Below, piece by piece: positions 16,637 through 26,329 of a stretch of DNA of 64,000 nt (position 1 is its first letter; each line of letters opens with the position of its first letter). Location of the stretch: NCBI GenBank assembly GCA_965216035.1, contig CBDCFM010000018.1, positions 1-64,000 of the forward strand, written 5' to 3'. The position numbers and the translations under genes are program-made. Origin of the DNA: G963664115 sp965216035 (lineage in GTDB: Bacteria > Acidobacteriota > Terriglobia > 20CM-2-55-15). The notes beneath the pieces were generated by a model. That model was not told the DNA's origin. It was given only the letters and a program-made list of their open reading frames with translations, and ran no database searches.

Positions 16637-17794
16637 CTAGTCGAATCTGGGTGGCGGTGACGGGGCCGGTGTTGCGAATCGCCCGGCATCAATCGAAACG
16701 TTCGCTTGTATCTCCTCGTATTCGATGGTGGCCTGCCCATTCGTCCAGGTCACGATCGTGCTATAGGGCATCATGAGCCCGGCCACGCTCCGGTAATCCG
16801 CGTAGTCGATCTGCGTGGGAACGGTGCCGATCTTTGTTTCGGTATAACGCACCAGCCGCACCAACAGGCCAGACTCGACGTCGAAGTACATGTTGACGGG
16901 ACCCTGTCCGGGATTGGTTCCTTGGATTACCTGGACTTCGCGGTCGTCGATGAAGGTCGAAAAGCCGACTCGCCACTGGCTGAAAGCGGGTTGGATTTCG
17001 GATGGATACGATACTATCGCATCCGTCCGCGCACCTTCCAGATTTCCTCCGGTCAAAGGCAGCAGCGGCAGCGCTCTATCTGGAGACGAAATCCAACCGT
17101 CGCGGCCGTTGTACGTCCTGACGCTGTCGCCATAAGGTATGTGAACAACCGTGGTCCGCTGATCGGGAGCTCTGGAATAGACTTCCATTGGGACCGGCTG
17201 CAGTTCTGTGTCGTATCCGGAGTAGGTGCCGGTGGCGACAAAGCTGGTGAGGTTGGCCGCCTGCCCCATCCCGCCCAGGGCCTGCATATACTTGTCGAAA
17301 ACCTGCTCGGCCGATGGCATCCCCGGAATCGCCTGCGTCGGAAAAAAGATGTCATGGGGATCTTCCGGTGGCACATTGTACTGGATCGCCAGATCGGGTA
17401 CGACGTGCGGCTTTTGGTTGCCGCGATGACATGTATAGCAGGTGACGAAAGGCAGGCCCCCGAACTCGTTCGTGTTGATCCGGTTCACCATTTCAATCAT
17501 TCCGCGGGCCGTCTGCTTCAACGGAGTCTCTTCGGCAAACTCTTCCCATCCACCCGTGAGCGTGACGTGGCAATCCGAGCAGGTCACGCTTAAGGAGGCG
17601 GCAATCATCCCCATCGTGTCCATGAATTGGTCCACGGGAATCCCACTGAGGGCCGGGACGTTGAGGAACACGTCTTCCGCCATCTGCTGTGCCTGTTCCG
17701 GCTGAGCCTGGCCGAGGGAGAACCCAACGCCCATCAGGCACATGCCGAGGGCTGTGGTGGCCATACCAATTCTTCGCATTGATGGGCGTTTCAT
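16637..17794 (-). CDS. diheme c-type cytochrome, photosynthetic reaction-centre cytochrome-like
   Basis: 385 residues from the ATG at 17794, behind an AGGGGGGC site. A signal peptide ends FSLGQAQ. Two heme sites are seen: TCSDCHVTLTGG and TCYTCHRG, separated by TARGMIEMVNRINTNEFGG. Together with VPVDQFMDTMG-like sequence (GIPVDQFMDTMG) this matches the truncated reaction-centre cytochrome domain (CytoC_RC) frequent in Acidobacteria. The C-terminal 220 residues (YSGYDTELQPVPMEVYSRAP, then YDGRDGW-like NGRDGWIS) resemble a LolA-like beta half-barrel. Periplasmic electron transfer is likely; the donor is unknown. It is not evidence for photosynthesis. Confidence 0.85.
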   Translation of the reverse strand: MKRPSMRRIGMATTALGMCLMGVGFSLGQAQPEQAQQMAEDVFLNVPALSGIPVDQFMDTMGMIAASLSVTCSDCHVTLTGGWEEFAEETPLKQTARGMIEMVNRINTNEFGGLPFVTCYTCHRGNQKPHVVPDLAIQYNVPPEDPHDIFFPTQAIPGMPSAEQVFDKYMQALGGMGQAANLTSFVATGTYSGYDTELQPVPMEVYSRAPDQRTTVVHIPYGDSVRTYNGRDGWISSPDRALPLLPLTGGNLEGARTDAIVSYPSEIQPAFSQWRVGFSTFIDDREVQVIQGTNPGQGPVNMYFDVESGLLVRLVRYTETKIGTVPTQIDYADYRSVAGLMMPYSTIVTWTNGQATIEYEEIQANVSIDAGRFATPAPSPPPRFD

Positions 17795-18257
17795 TTGCCC
17801 CCCTTTATTTGCGGTGCGCCAAGGGGCCAGGACCGGCCGCGATTCGGGGGCCGGGGCGTGCGCGTTCGCATGGTGGATTTGAATCAAGTCGAGTTCGTGG
17901 AACATATTCCACCAGTATACTGCCGCATATTTGGACCGGCAACGGTCTCGCCGCTTCCGCTTGTTCATCGACTTGAGTGGCGCAACAAGAATTCTGAAGA
18001 TGACCGCAAGCCTGGGTTGACTGGTAATGGAGAGCGGGCGAGGGACGTGCGCAGGGCCCGTACGAAATGCTCTATTTCGCCACGCACGAACCCAGCGGGG
18101 GGCGCATTGCCAGTGAAGACGCTCCTGCGGGTCGTATCTTGCGGATCGAGTCCGTGGGGTGATCCCAGGGGTTTCGAATCCTTCGCGCTCCGACGGCATT
18201 GGCGTTCAATGCCGGAGCGAGTCCCATCTGTGGCCGCGCCGAGGCTGACGCGCAGGC
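17795..18257. other. intergenic region with no recognised feature
   Basis: It holds the promoter of the cytochrome gene and the 3' region of the dienelactone-hydrolase-like gene. Short plus-strand frames here lack family similarity. Nothing else was seen. Confidence 0.3.
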
Positions 18258-19148
18258 TTACCTTAGATGCCTGTTCAGGAAATCGAGCGTGCGCTGCCAG
18301 GACAGTTGTGCGGCAGCTTCACCATAGCGGCGTCCCGAGTCGTTAAAGAAGGCGTGGTTGGCCTGTTCGTAGATGTAGGCTTCGTAACGCACGTTGTTGG
18401 CTTTGAGCGCTTCCTCGTAGGCGGGCCAACCCGCGAGCAGCCGTTCATCGAGTTCAGCGTGATGCACAAGAACAGGCGCTCGGATCTTTGCCACATCCGC
18501 AGTTTCGGGCGCACGGCCGTAGTAAGGCACTGCAGCGGCGAGGTTGGGCATCCTCACGGCCAGGGTGTTGGTCATCCCGCCGCCGAAGCAGAACCCCATT
18601 ACAGCGACGCGGCCAGTGCAATCGTCCCGGGACATCAACCAGTTCGTGGCAGCTATGAAGTCTTCCTCCATCTTTACGGGGTCGACCTGGCGGAGCAGTG
18701 CCTCACCGCTTCGAGTGTCGCCTCCGGCGTTGCCGCCGACGGAGGTGGCGCCATCGGGTGAAAACGCCATGAAGTTTTCCGTCGCCAGGCGCCGCGCAAT
18801 ATCCTCGATATGAGGATTGAGGCTGCTGGCGCCATGGATGACGATGACGCCCGGGAGCCGACCGGTTGCATTCGCCGGACGTGCCAGATAACCTCGGATG
18901 GACCCGTTGCCCTCAGGTGAAGGCGCTGTAGCGTACTCGGTCCTGATTCGACTGTCGGCGGCGGGGACTTGCTGTCCCCACGCATAGTTCGGTCTCAGGC
19001 TGTTCAACAGGGCCATTCCCGTCAGGCCGCCGACGGTAACGTTGCGGGCGCGTTCGAGGAAGTTGCGTCGGGAAATTAGACCGTGGTTGTAGTCCTCCAG
19101 CGCATACCAGAGTTCCTGAGGGTAATCGCTCGTCTTGTTAGGTTCCAT
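18258..19148 (-). CDS. Tat-exported dienelactone hydrolase-like protein
   Basis: 296 residues from ATG 19148 (an earlier in-frame start at 19295 has no family sequence). The N-terminus carries a twin-arginine signal set back about 25 residues (LISRRNFLERA then a hydrophobic stretch). The DLH fold follows: GVIVIHGASSLN, the nucleophile elbow GFCFGGGM (Cys), HHAELDERLLAG (acid Asp) and QANHAFFND (His). All three catalytic residues are present, so a hydrolase of esters or lactones is likely, acting in the periplasm. Divergent from the sugar dehydrogenase gene at 19500. Confidence 0.9.
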   Translation of the reverse strand: MEPNKTSDYPQELWYALEDYNHGLISRRNFLERARNVTVGGLTGMALLNSLRPNYAWGQQVPAADSRIRTEYATAPSPEGNGSIRGYLARPANATGRLPGVIVIHGASSLNPHIEDIARRLATENFMAFSPDGATSVGGNAGGDTRSGEALLRQVDPVKMEEDFIAATNWLMSRDDCTGRVAVMGFCFGGGMTNTLAVRMPNLAAAVPYYGRAPETADVAKIRAPVLVHHAELDERLLAGWPAYEEALKANNVRYEAYIYEQANHAFFNDSGRRYGEAAAQLSWQRTLDFLNRHLR

Positions 19149-19499
19149 AGCCGTTTGCTCCGTCTGAATGTCGTTGAGACTAATGATAGTTTTGTAACGA
19201 TTTCTGACGGAGAATATCACGTGGCGCCAGAGCCGGACAAAACAAAAAGCGGCCCATATGGATGGCTGCCCTCGACGGGCGCTCCGAAGCATCACACCAT
19301 AGCGGAGGCCGCAAAGGCGGTGCCGGCGACTTTGTTAATGTCCCATCCAAATCGCCGTGATATATTCCTCGCCTGAATCCGCCATGGTATTGTGACTCGC
19401 CGGTTCATTGCTTGCACATAGGCTTGCAGGCTGAGTGCCTTATCGGCCGGTCGCACGCTACCTCGGCGAAGTCGAACCGCCACGAGTAAGGAGCCCGAT
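19149..19499. other. divergent intergenic region
   Basis: It separates the dienelactone-hydrolase-like gene (minus) and the sugar dehydrogenase gene (plus). The first 70 bases next to 19149 are AT-rich, compatible with a promoter. Just before 19500 there is an AAGGAG ribosome site. No open frame or hairpin of note. Confidence 0.3.
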
Positions 19500-20711
19500 A
19501 TGAAGTCCCCGTTCACCCTGAACTATTGCCACCCCCCACTGTGGGTTGCCGTCCTGTGTCTTGTGCTTGTTGCAGGCTGTACACTTGCAGATGTGGCTCC
19601 GGAGAATCCCGTTCCCGACGCCGCCGAAGGTGTGGGGCCGGTATTTGAAACCATGGAGCACCGGATCCGTGTGGTGACCATTGCTGAGGGCCTGTCTTTC
19701 CCGCATTCTATGGCGTTCTTGCCTGACGGTGGGATGCTTCTCACGCAGCTCAACGGCCAGGTGCGCCTCATCCGTGACGGTGTCCTCGCTTCCGAACCGG
19801 TGTGTCGGGTTGCCGGCGTTCAATCCAGTGAAGGGGCGGGGGCAGGATCTGGTGGATTGATGGACGTTATTCTCCATCCTGATTTTGCCGAGAACCAGTG
19901 GGCCTACTTCGTCTATAACAAGGTTACTGAAGCCGGTGCGACGATGGCTGTGGCCCGGGGTGAGTTTGACGGAAACGGGTTCGGTGAAATTGTGGACGTT
20001 TTTGTTGCTGATGCGGCTACCGATCAGCGAGGACATCTGTCTGCCCGCATCGTTTTCGCACCAGACGGCATGCTATACGTTGCGGTTAGTGACCGGAGCG
20101 TTCCCGATCTCGCCCAGGACATGGGCAGTCACGCCGGCAAGGTTCTGCGGCTCCGCGACGACGGGACTGTGCCGGACGATAATCCCTTTGTCGGAATGGA
20201 TGGGTACAGTCCGGAAATCTTTACGAGTGGGCATCGCAACCTGCATGGAATGGCCGCGCATCCCGATACGGGCGAGCTTTGGATTAACGAGCATGGGGAC
20301 GAGGTGAATATTCTTGAAGCCGGGGCTAACTACGGCTGGCCCTTCCTTTCAGTCGCGGGCGCCGGCGGCGGCAATCCCCCGATGCCCCCTCCCCGGGGCA
20401 TGGAATTGAAGTGGCCCCATATATCCTGGAACCCCGCACTCAATATTTCAGGGCTGATGTTCTATACCGGGGACCGGTTTCCCGGCTGGAGGGGCAACCT
20501 GTTTGTCGGGGGTCTCGGGACCCAGCAGGTACACCGCGTGGAGTTCGACATGAATTCTTCGGGTCCTCTATTCACTCAGATCCGCGAGGCCTTGTTTACG
20601 GATATCGGGCAGCGTGTACGCGACCTGAAGCAGGGACCGGACGGATTGATCTATTTCACGACCTATGATGCCGAATCCGGGTCCGTGATGCGGATCGAGC
20701 CCGTCGGCTGA
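19500..20711 (+). CDS. PQQ-dependent sugar dehydrogenase (GSDH family) lipoprotein
   Basis: 403 residues with a lipobox (LVAGCTLAD). The six-bladed GSDH propeller is covered by family motifs: GLSFPHSMAFLPDGGMLLT, GGLMDVILHPDFAENQWAYF, ARIVFAPDGMLYVAVSDR, HAGKVLRLRDDGTVPDDNPF, FTSGHRNLHGMAAHP, WINEHGDEVN and NYGWPF. These surround the PQQ- and calcium-binding sites of soluble aldose dehydrogenases. It would oxidise a sugar in the periplasm and feed electrons to a cytochrome such as the one at 16637. Promoter probably in the divergent region upstream. Confidence 0.92.
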   Translation: MKSPFTLNYCHPPLWVAVLCLVLVAGCTLADVAPENPVPDAAEGVGPVFETMEHRIRVVTIAEGLSFPHSMAFLPDGGMLLTQLNGQVRLIRDGVLASEPVCRVAGVQSSEGAGAGSGGLMDVILHPDFAENQWAYFVYNKVTEAGATMAVARGEFDGNGFGEIVDVFVADAATDQRGHLSARIVFAPDGMLYVAVSDRSVPDLAQDMGSHAGKVLRLRDDGTVPDDNPFVGMDGYSPEIFTSGHRNLHGMAAHPDTGELWINEHGDEVNILEAGANYGWPFLSVAGAGGGNPPMPPPRGMELKWPHISWNPALNISGLMFYTGDRFPGWRGNLFVGGLGTQQVHRVEFDMNSSGPLFTQIREALFTDIGQRVRDLKQGPDGLIYFTTYDAESGSVMRIEPVG

Positions 20712-20854
20712 TACAGAGCCGTCCCAGTCGTTCGAGCCGGTCCCACCGGGAGGGGCTCGAAGCGAGCTGCCGTAACCCGGCTTCCGCGCCCCATGGCAGC
20801 TTTTACCGAGTCCGATCAAGGACGGGAAACACAAGAACTATAAGGAGACCAAGC

Positions 20855-21685
20855 ATGTTATTGATCGATTCCGTGAGGTGCCGAGATATGTTGAGGCGAT
20901 CAACCCTCGTTATCGTCGGGACCCTATTATGCGCCGCGGCCCCGGTTCTGGCACAACAGACACCTGCCTCGGCCGGCCCGGTGGATCCCGCTCTGATGGA
21001 AGACCTCGTTGCGGCCAGTCGAATTCTGGCGCGGCAAGGTGTGGTGGATGCATTCGGGCATGTCAGCGTGCGGCACAACCGGGATCCCAACAGGTACCTG
21101 GTCGCGCGCTCATTGGCACCGGCCCTGGTCACGGCCAACGACATCGTCGAGTACGATCTCGACAGCAATCCGGTCAATTTAAATGGCCGCGGTCAGTTTT
21201 CCGAGCGCTTCATACACGGGGAGATATATAAGGCGAGGCCCGATGTGATCGCGGTCGTTCACAATCATTCGCCCTCGGTCGTCTCTTTCAGCATCAGCAG
21301 TCGCCCTCTCCGTCCCGTCTACCACATGCCCGCCTTCATGGGTGATGGACTCAAGACCTTCGATATTCGCGAAGAGGTCGGGCTGACGGACATTCTCGTG
21401 CGCAATGCCGAGCGGGGCCAGGCCCTTGTTGCGGTTCTTGGAAACGAGCCGGCCGTTCTGATGCGCGGCCATGGTGTCGCGATTGTGGGCGAATCGTTGC
21501 CACTCGCGGTGGGCCGGAGCGTTTATCTGGAACTGAATGCGAGGATTCAGAGTCAGGCCATTGCTCTGGGAGGCGATATCACCTACCTGGATCCTGAAGA
21601 GTCGCGCATGTTGATGGAAGGTGGGGAGCACCGGGGCTTTCTGCGGGCGTGGGAACTCTGGAAACAGGAAGTATCCGGGCAATAG
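20855..21685 (+). CDS. class II aldolase/adducin-like secreted protein
   Basis: 276 residues; the ATG at 20855 has a strong AAGGAGACC site (an alternative ATG at 20888 is possible). The signal peptide ends PVLAQQ. The domain runs from LMEDLVAASRILARQG through DAFGHVSVRHNRDPN, VVHNHSPSVV and VLMRGHGVAIVG. The metal-binding histidines of the fold (HNHS, GHG) are present, as in fuculose-phosphate aldolase relatives. Secretion is unusual for this enzyme class. The reaction is unknown; a decarboxylase or aldolase on a non-phosphorylated substrate is possible. Upstream of a metallo-hydrolase, 31 bp apart. Confidence 0.85.
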   Translation: MLLIDSVRCRDMLRRSTLVIVGTLLCAAAPVLAQQTPASAGPVDPALMEDLVAASRILARQGVVDAFGHVSVRHNRDPNRYLVARSLAPALVTANDIVEYDLDSNPVNLNGRGQFSERFIHGEIYKARPDVIAVVHNHSPSVVSFSISSRPLRPVYHMPAFMGDGLKTFDIREEVGLTDILVRNAERGQALVAVLGNEPAVLMRGHGVAIVGESLPLAVGRSVYLELNARIQSQAIALGGDITYLDPEESRMLMEGGEHRGFLRAWELWKQEVSGQ

Positions 21686-21716
21686 GCCCGGAGTTTGCTG
21701 ACTCTTGGAGCAAGAG

Positions 21717-22718
21717 ATGAAGATATCCGGGAAGGCCCTTGGCATTTTGCCTTGTCTGATGGCTGCCGTGGTGGTTTCCGGTTGCGGGCAAGGCACCCCC
21801 GGTCAAGGCAACACCGCGGAAACGGAAAACGACCGGTCGCGTGCATTTATTGAATCCGCGAGGACGCTTGCCGGGGGGGACGTCACCGCGCCGTTCAATT
21901 TCTATTGCGTCGCAGGGACCGCCCGTGGAACTGCGGCGGATGCCCCGGAGCTGGAACCGGTAAGGCTTTTCGATAACCTCTATGCCGCGGGCAATTCCGA
22001 AACGACCGTTCATGCCATAACGACGTCGGAGGGGATCATTCTGATCGACTCCGGCCACGCCGATAAAGTCGATACCGTATTGGTGCCGGGATTGAGGCAA
22101 CTGGGTCTGGATCCCGCCAATGTCAAATACATACTTCTCGGTCATGGGCACGCCGACCACTACGGCGGCGCAGCATACTTCCAGGAACGGTTTGGCACAC
22201 GCGTGGGCCTGGCCGAAGAAGACTGGGCCTTGATTGAAGCGTCGGCAGCCAATTCGAATCCGGATGCCCCGCAGCCCCCGGCGCGGGACTTGGTCATCGT
22301 GGACGGAGAAGCCATCACGTTGGGAGACACGACCGTGCATCCGGTGGGGATCCCTGGGCACACCCCCGGATCGCTGGCCTATATTTTCCCAGTCAAAGAC
22401 GGTGGGACGACCCGCATGGCCGGAATGTTTGCAGGGACGATGCTTTCGTCGTTTCTGAGGAGTCCGACACCCGGGATTGAGCAATACATCGAATCGATCG
22501 ACCGTTACCTGGAGGTCGCCGAGCGGATGAACGTCGAGGTTGAAGTTCAGAACCACCCGCTTTTCGACGACACGCCGGTCCGCCTGGAGCGATTGAAGTT
22601 GAGACAAGGCGGAGATCCCCATCCGTTCGTGATGACAAACGAAAGCTACACCCGTTTCTGGCAGGTTATATCGTTGTGCATGCAGGCCGAAATCGCACGG
22701 CGGGACGACAGGGAATAG
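21717..22718 (+). CDS. metallo-beta-lactamase fold hydrolase, lipoprotein (subclass B3-like)
   Basis: 333 residues from the ATG at 21717 behind GGAG. A lipobox (VVVSGCGQ) indicates lipid anchoring. Metal ligands: LLGHGHADHYGGA (HxHxDH), GIPGHTPGSLAY and QNHPLF. The order and the ETTVHAITTSEGIILIDSG strand match secreted subclass B3-like enzymes. Subclass B3 includes beta-lactamases but also lactonases, so resistance is not implied. Possibly co-transcribed with the aldolase-like gene upstream. Confidence 0.9.
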   Translation: MKISGKALGILPCLMAAVVVSGCGQGTPGQGNTAETENDRSRAFIESARTLAGGDVTAPFNFYCVAGTARGTAADAPELEPVRLFDNLYAAGNSETTVHAITTSEGIILIDSGHADKVDTVLVPGLRQLGLDPANVKYILLGHGHADHYGGAAYFQERFGTRVGLAEEDWALIEASAANSNPDAPQPPARDLVIVDGEAITLGDTTVHPVGIPGHTPGSLAYIFPVKDGGTTRMAGMFAGTMLSSFLRSPTPGIEQYIESIDRYLEVAERMNVEVEVQNHPLFDDTPVRLERLKLRQGGDPHPFVMTNESYTRFWQVISLCMQAEIARRDDRE

Positions 22719-22916
22719 GCCTGATTTCATTCGAAAACACCGATCTGTCTGTGACTGGGCAATCAGTGGAACCTGAGGTGGACAGCGCTATGCCCGGGAC
22801 CGGCTTCACCTTGACAGAATCCGTCACCAGACATAGTGTGGGAACAGGCGAAACGGGGCGACAGCCACCATTTGTGATTGAGAGAAATCATTCGCTTCGA
22901 ACGGAGGTTTTTTAAA

Positions 22917-23361
22917 ATGCGTGACATGAAAAAAGCGTCGGCGTTGGTTTCGTCGCTTGTGTGTCTGGTGTTGCTCGCCGTCCCCGTGATGGCGCATCAC
23001 GGAACCAACATTTCCTACGACAGATCCGTCACAGTGACGGTAACGGGAGTCGTGACGGGATTCAGATACATAAACCCGCATCCTCCAATCTTCATTGACG
23101 TGACCGACGAAGACGGCAAAGTTACGAATTGGACAATCGAGACAGCTCCAACTCCCTACACTCTGGCTCTGAGAGGCTGGAACAAGACACGCTCGGAGGA
23201 GGCTTTGGCGCCAGGATAAGGTGGTCACCGTGACGATGTCTCCCTCGCGGGCGGGCACGCCCGTAGCGCTTCTCCGCGACATTGTCAGCGAAGACGGCGT
23301 AGCAATATTCGGAGGTGATATCGATGCTGTCTCCTTCGGACGAGACCGGAATGAGCAATGA
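22917..23361 (+). pseudogene. DUF6152 protein, frameshifted (set C)
   Basis: The ATG at 22917 has a GGAGG site (22903-22907). The signal peptide ends VMAHHGTNISYDRS (His-His signature), followed by NPHPPIFIDVTDEDGK. At 23214-23220 a TAA stop interrupts (LAPG stop); in the +1 frame the sequence continues KVVTVTMSPSRAGTPVALL to a TGA at 23359-23361. Other members have PGDKVTVT-like sequence here, so the loss of two bases from a GAGAT run explains the break. Set C thus has a broken DUF6152 gene and a broken partner gene. Confidence 0.8.
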
Positions 23362-23470
23362 ATAAATCGATTCCCCACGACATGGGTTCTGTCTTGAGTC
23401 CGGGTTGCTGGCGACAACCAGAGTTTTGGACAGATGCTGTGGGAGGAAGCAAAGGCCAAGGAGTGTTTCA

Positions 23471-24336
23471 ATGCGACATCGTTCCCCGTTCTATTCAGTA
23501 GTTTGTGTGGTGACGTTGCTGATGTTGGCATCGGTCACGATCGCCGAGGGCGCGCAGCAATCAGCGGAACCCAAGATTTCGAATTGGGGCATCAGGCCGA
23601 AGGTCCACGGCCCGAACTGCCGCCACTCGATCCGAACGAACCCTTCGATCCGCATGACTTTTCAGGCGTTTTCGTGACCAATCACCGGGGAACGAACGGT
23701 TTCCGCAGTATGACCGACGAGCCAGCCATTCCGCCTCGGACCTCCTGGGCACGGGAAGTCTACCTCAGCAGAATGACGGGCCGTCCGCACGAGGGCAAAG
23801 AGGCGATCGAACCCGCATACGGAAACGATCCCATCATGGCCTGCAACCCGAAGGGACTGTTACGCCTGTTCATGTACACGAATCCAGCCGAGTTCATCCA
23901 TACCGCCTCCGGCGACCGGATTCTGATGACATTCCAGAGCCAGGGAAGTACACGCAACATCTGGATGGACGGACGGGCACTTCCGGTTAATCCCGAACCC
24001 CGGTGGAACGGATACTCAGTGGGTCGCTGGGAGGATGACACGCTGGTGATTGACACGGTCGGTTTCGATGACAGGGCGTGGCTCGATCAATACGGAAACG
24101 TCTACAGCACTGACATGCACCTCGAGGAGCGCTGGCGTCGGGTGGACAGGGATACTCTCGAAGCCGTTTACACTATCAATGATCCCACCTCCTATACCCG
24201 CCCGTGGGTGAGCACGACGAAAACCTGGAATCGGCAGGCACATGAACTCCGGGAAATATTCTGCGCGCCTATGGATGAGCTCTTCTTCAATCAGACCGTA
24301 CGTGATCCGGCCGGCGGTATCGTCAACCCCGAGTAG
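23471..24336 (+). pseudogene. DUF6152-partner family protein, frameshifted (set C)
   Basis: The ATG at 23471 opens a clean signal peptide (SVVCVVTLLMLASVTIAEGA) in frame 2, but the mature domain (ELPPLDPNEPFDPHDFSGVF onward) is in frame 1. The switch lies between about 23575 and 23635. The long frame from 23434 only looks complete because frame 1 happens to be open upstream, with no signal peptide. The domain is otherwise well conserved: RNIWMDGRALP, WNGYSVGRWEDDTLVID, DDRAWLD and TRPWVSTTKTW. It ends normally before a clear terminator. Confidence 0.8.
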
Positions 24337-24370
24337 GCCAGACATCTCAGGCAGCAGTATCCCTTTGGAT

Positions 24371-24409
24371 GAACCCCGATCGCAGCTTCGATCGGGGTTC
24401 ACGCTTTTT
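24371..24409 (+). terminator. rho-independent terminator after set C
   Basis: A perfect 12-bp stem (GAACCCCGATCG and CGATCGGGGTTC) with a 6-base loop is followed by a T-rich run (ACGCTTTTT). It sits 34 bp after the stop of the partner gene and is the clearest intrinsic terminator in the window. Confidence 0.85.
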
Positions 24410-24767
24410 GGGCGAACGTCGACCCTCAATTGCACGTAGTGAAGCTCGCAGTCAGTTCGCATGACCGATTGCCCGATGTCGACCCAGGTGTTTCTTGTAG
24501 TTGATCTGGCTTTTGAATGGCCGAAAAGGCTTTTGAAGCTCGAGCGAGTGGAGTATAAGTGGGGCAAATATCAAATCGGTCTGCTGACCCACGAGTGAAT
24601 CGATTGTTGAGGGCACTGGGTGTGAGATAGCGGTTCCATACAGGAACTGCGAATGAGCCACAACGCCGATTCTCGATTCAGGGAATATCGAGCCGATAGT
24701 CGAACAACTAGTTGAGAATCTCCAATGGGCGGGGTTCATTGCTATGCATACGATCCGGAGGTGACAG
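24410..24767. other. intergenic region upstream of set D
   Basis: No gene found. The promoter of set D should lie in the last 200 bases. A minus-strand frame covering 24016-24567 is antisense to set C and lacks family similarity. Confidence 0.3.
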
Positions 24768-25184
24768 GTGAAAGCTCTTAGACGACTGGTGGTGGCGGTC
24801 TGTATTTTGGTGGTTTGCTCCGCGTTAAGTACCGCGGTTCTGGCACACCATGGACGCTCAGGTTATGGCTCCGACGACAGCATCGTGACAATAAAAGGGG
24901 TCGTCTCGGAGGTGAGGTGGAGAAATCCGCATGTTTTTGTCGTTTACGACGTGACCGACGACAGCGGGGACGTTGTCCAGTGGATGGGCGAGTTTTCTTC
25001 CGCGCAAACGATGTTGAGCGAGGGCATGAGTCGTACGGCTTTCAAGCCGGGCGATGAAGTCCTGGTGACCACTCTGCCGGCGGCGAGCGGGATTCCCCAT
25101 GGCCTGGTCATAAAGATCGAGACGGTGGATGGCCGCGTCTCAGTGGATTTGTCGGCACGACGCGGTGGTGTCCGTGCTCCATAG
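24768..25184 (+). CDS. DUF6152 family periplasmic protein (set D)
   Basis: 138 residues from a GTG start preceded by GGAGGTGA. A signal peptide ends TAVLAHHGRSGYGSDDS, with the His-His at the mature end. Core: TIKGVVSEVRWRNPHVFVVY and FKPGDEVLVTTLPAASG, then VIKIETVDG. Partner gene at 25286 follows after a short gap. A full family member, no frameshift. Confidence 0.88.
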   Translation: MKALRRLVVAVCILVVCSALSTAVLAHHGRSGYGSDDSIVTIKGVVSEVRWRNPHVFVVYDVTDDSGDVVQWMGEFSSAQTMLSEGMSRTAFKPGDEVLVTTLPAASGIPHGLVIKIETVDGRVSVDLSARRGGVRAP

Positions 25185-25285
25185 TATCGACATTCACCGA
25201 CCCCTTTGACACGCGACGCCCGACGTCGGGCGAGATCGCATTCAGACACTACCTTATATGTGTTGAGCTTATGGAGTTACGACTA

Positions 25286-26125
25286 ATGCGCAAAGAAATC
25301 TTTGTCCTGATCCTCGCAATCGCAGTCATAGTGATGTTACCGGCGCTAGCAGAGAGCCAGGAAACGGCAGAACAGTTGGAGAGCCGAATTGATCACACGG
25401 CGGCACAGCCGTCGATCCCTCCACCGGATGGCTGGAAGCAATGTCCCCGATGCCAGAACAACCAGGACCGGCTGGACGGTTGGGCAGAGTATGGGGTTGA
25501 AGGCCGGGACTTCGACCCTCGCAATCTGTCGGGTGTCTGGGGCTTTGACGGCGTGGGCCGGGCTTTCAGGAACCCACCTCCGTTGACGGAGTGGGGACGG
25601 CAGTGGTTGGACGCCCGGGACGGAGAGGGACCCCAGTCGAGGAACACACCGGAATTGCGGACGTGTGACCCTCTGGCGTATCCACGCCTGTTCTCATACA
25701 ACTATGGTTTCGAGTTCGTCATGCTACCCGACCGGGTGCTCCAGTTCTTTGAGTGGGGCCACACGTGGCGCACGATCTGGACGGACGGTCGGGAACTCCC
25801 CGAAGATCCCCCCATGCTGCACTGGCTGGGCTGGAACGTGGGCCATTGGGAAGGCGACACCTTCGTCATCGAATCCAACGGTTTTGACGAAAGGGCCTGG
25901 GTCAGCGGCGAGATGCGCCTCGAGGAGCGGTACCGGAGGGTGGACTACGGCACGCTTGAGGCCGAGTTGACGATCAATGATCCGAAGATGTACACGGAAC
26001 CATTTGTAACCTCGGGTACGATCAACTTAGTTCCGAGTGCGGAACTCTGGGAGTATTTCTGCGTGCCCTCGGATGAGAAGTTGTTCGACGAACTGATCCA
26101 TGTGCCTGTGTCGTCGGCACCGTAA
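25286..26125 (+). CDS. DUF6152-partner family secreted protein (set D)
   Basis: 279 residues if started at ATG 25286, which has GGAG nine bases upstream and begins a good signal peptide (FVLILAIAVIVMLPALA); another ATG at 25271 lies in frame. The mature part has a CPRCQNN motif unique among the copies, then FDPRNLSGVWGFD, LRTCDPLAYPRLFSYN, LQFFEWG, WTDGRELP, WLGWNVGHWEGDTFVIES and DERAWVSG, and a terminal FCVPSDEKLFDE. The CxxC near the N-terminus could bind metal or be redox active. Confidence 0.85.
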   Translation: MRKEIFVLILAIAVIVMLPALAESQETAEQLESRIDHTAAQPSIPPPDGWKQCPRCQNNQDRLDGWAEYGVEGRDFDPRNLSGVWGFDGVGRAFRNPPPLTEWGRQWLDARDGEGPQSRNTPELRTCDPLAYPRLFSYNYGFEFVMLPDRVLQFFEWGHTWRTIWTDGRELPEDPPMLHWLGWNVGHWEGDTFVIESNGFDERAWVSGEMRLEERYRRVDYGTLEAELTINDPKMYTEPFVTSGTINLVPSAELWEYFCVPSDEKLFDELIHVPVSSAP

Positions 26126-26329
26126 ATAAGTCCCGAACGTTTCGGAAAACCCGATCCACCGGATTTGTCGGATTGGCTGCGTTTGCTGCCGCGATAGCGT
26201 GGGGACGTGAACCGCGCGGGCTCTCTTGCTCTATGAAGATCCTGCCACACCGGTCCGCCCTTCCGCGGCGAACCCGGCGGAAATCCGACGCGGTTGTTAC
26301 AGCGAAGCTCACGCGGGGAGGTGTTCCTT

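Noticed and set aside
15686..17593. Plus-strand frames of 285 and 295 codons
   Set aside because: Antisense to dctP and the diheme cytochrome, both strongly supported by motifs.
16637..17794. Evidence of phototrophy from the reaction-centre-type cytochrome
   Set aside because: No other photosynthesis gene in the window; this domain is common in non-phototrophic Acidobacteria.
21579..22730. Minus-strand frame of 383 codons
   Set aside because: Antisense to the metallo-hydrolase, which has the HxHxDH site and lipobox.
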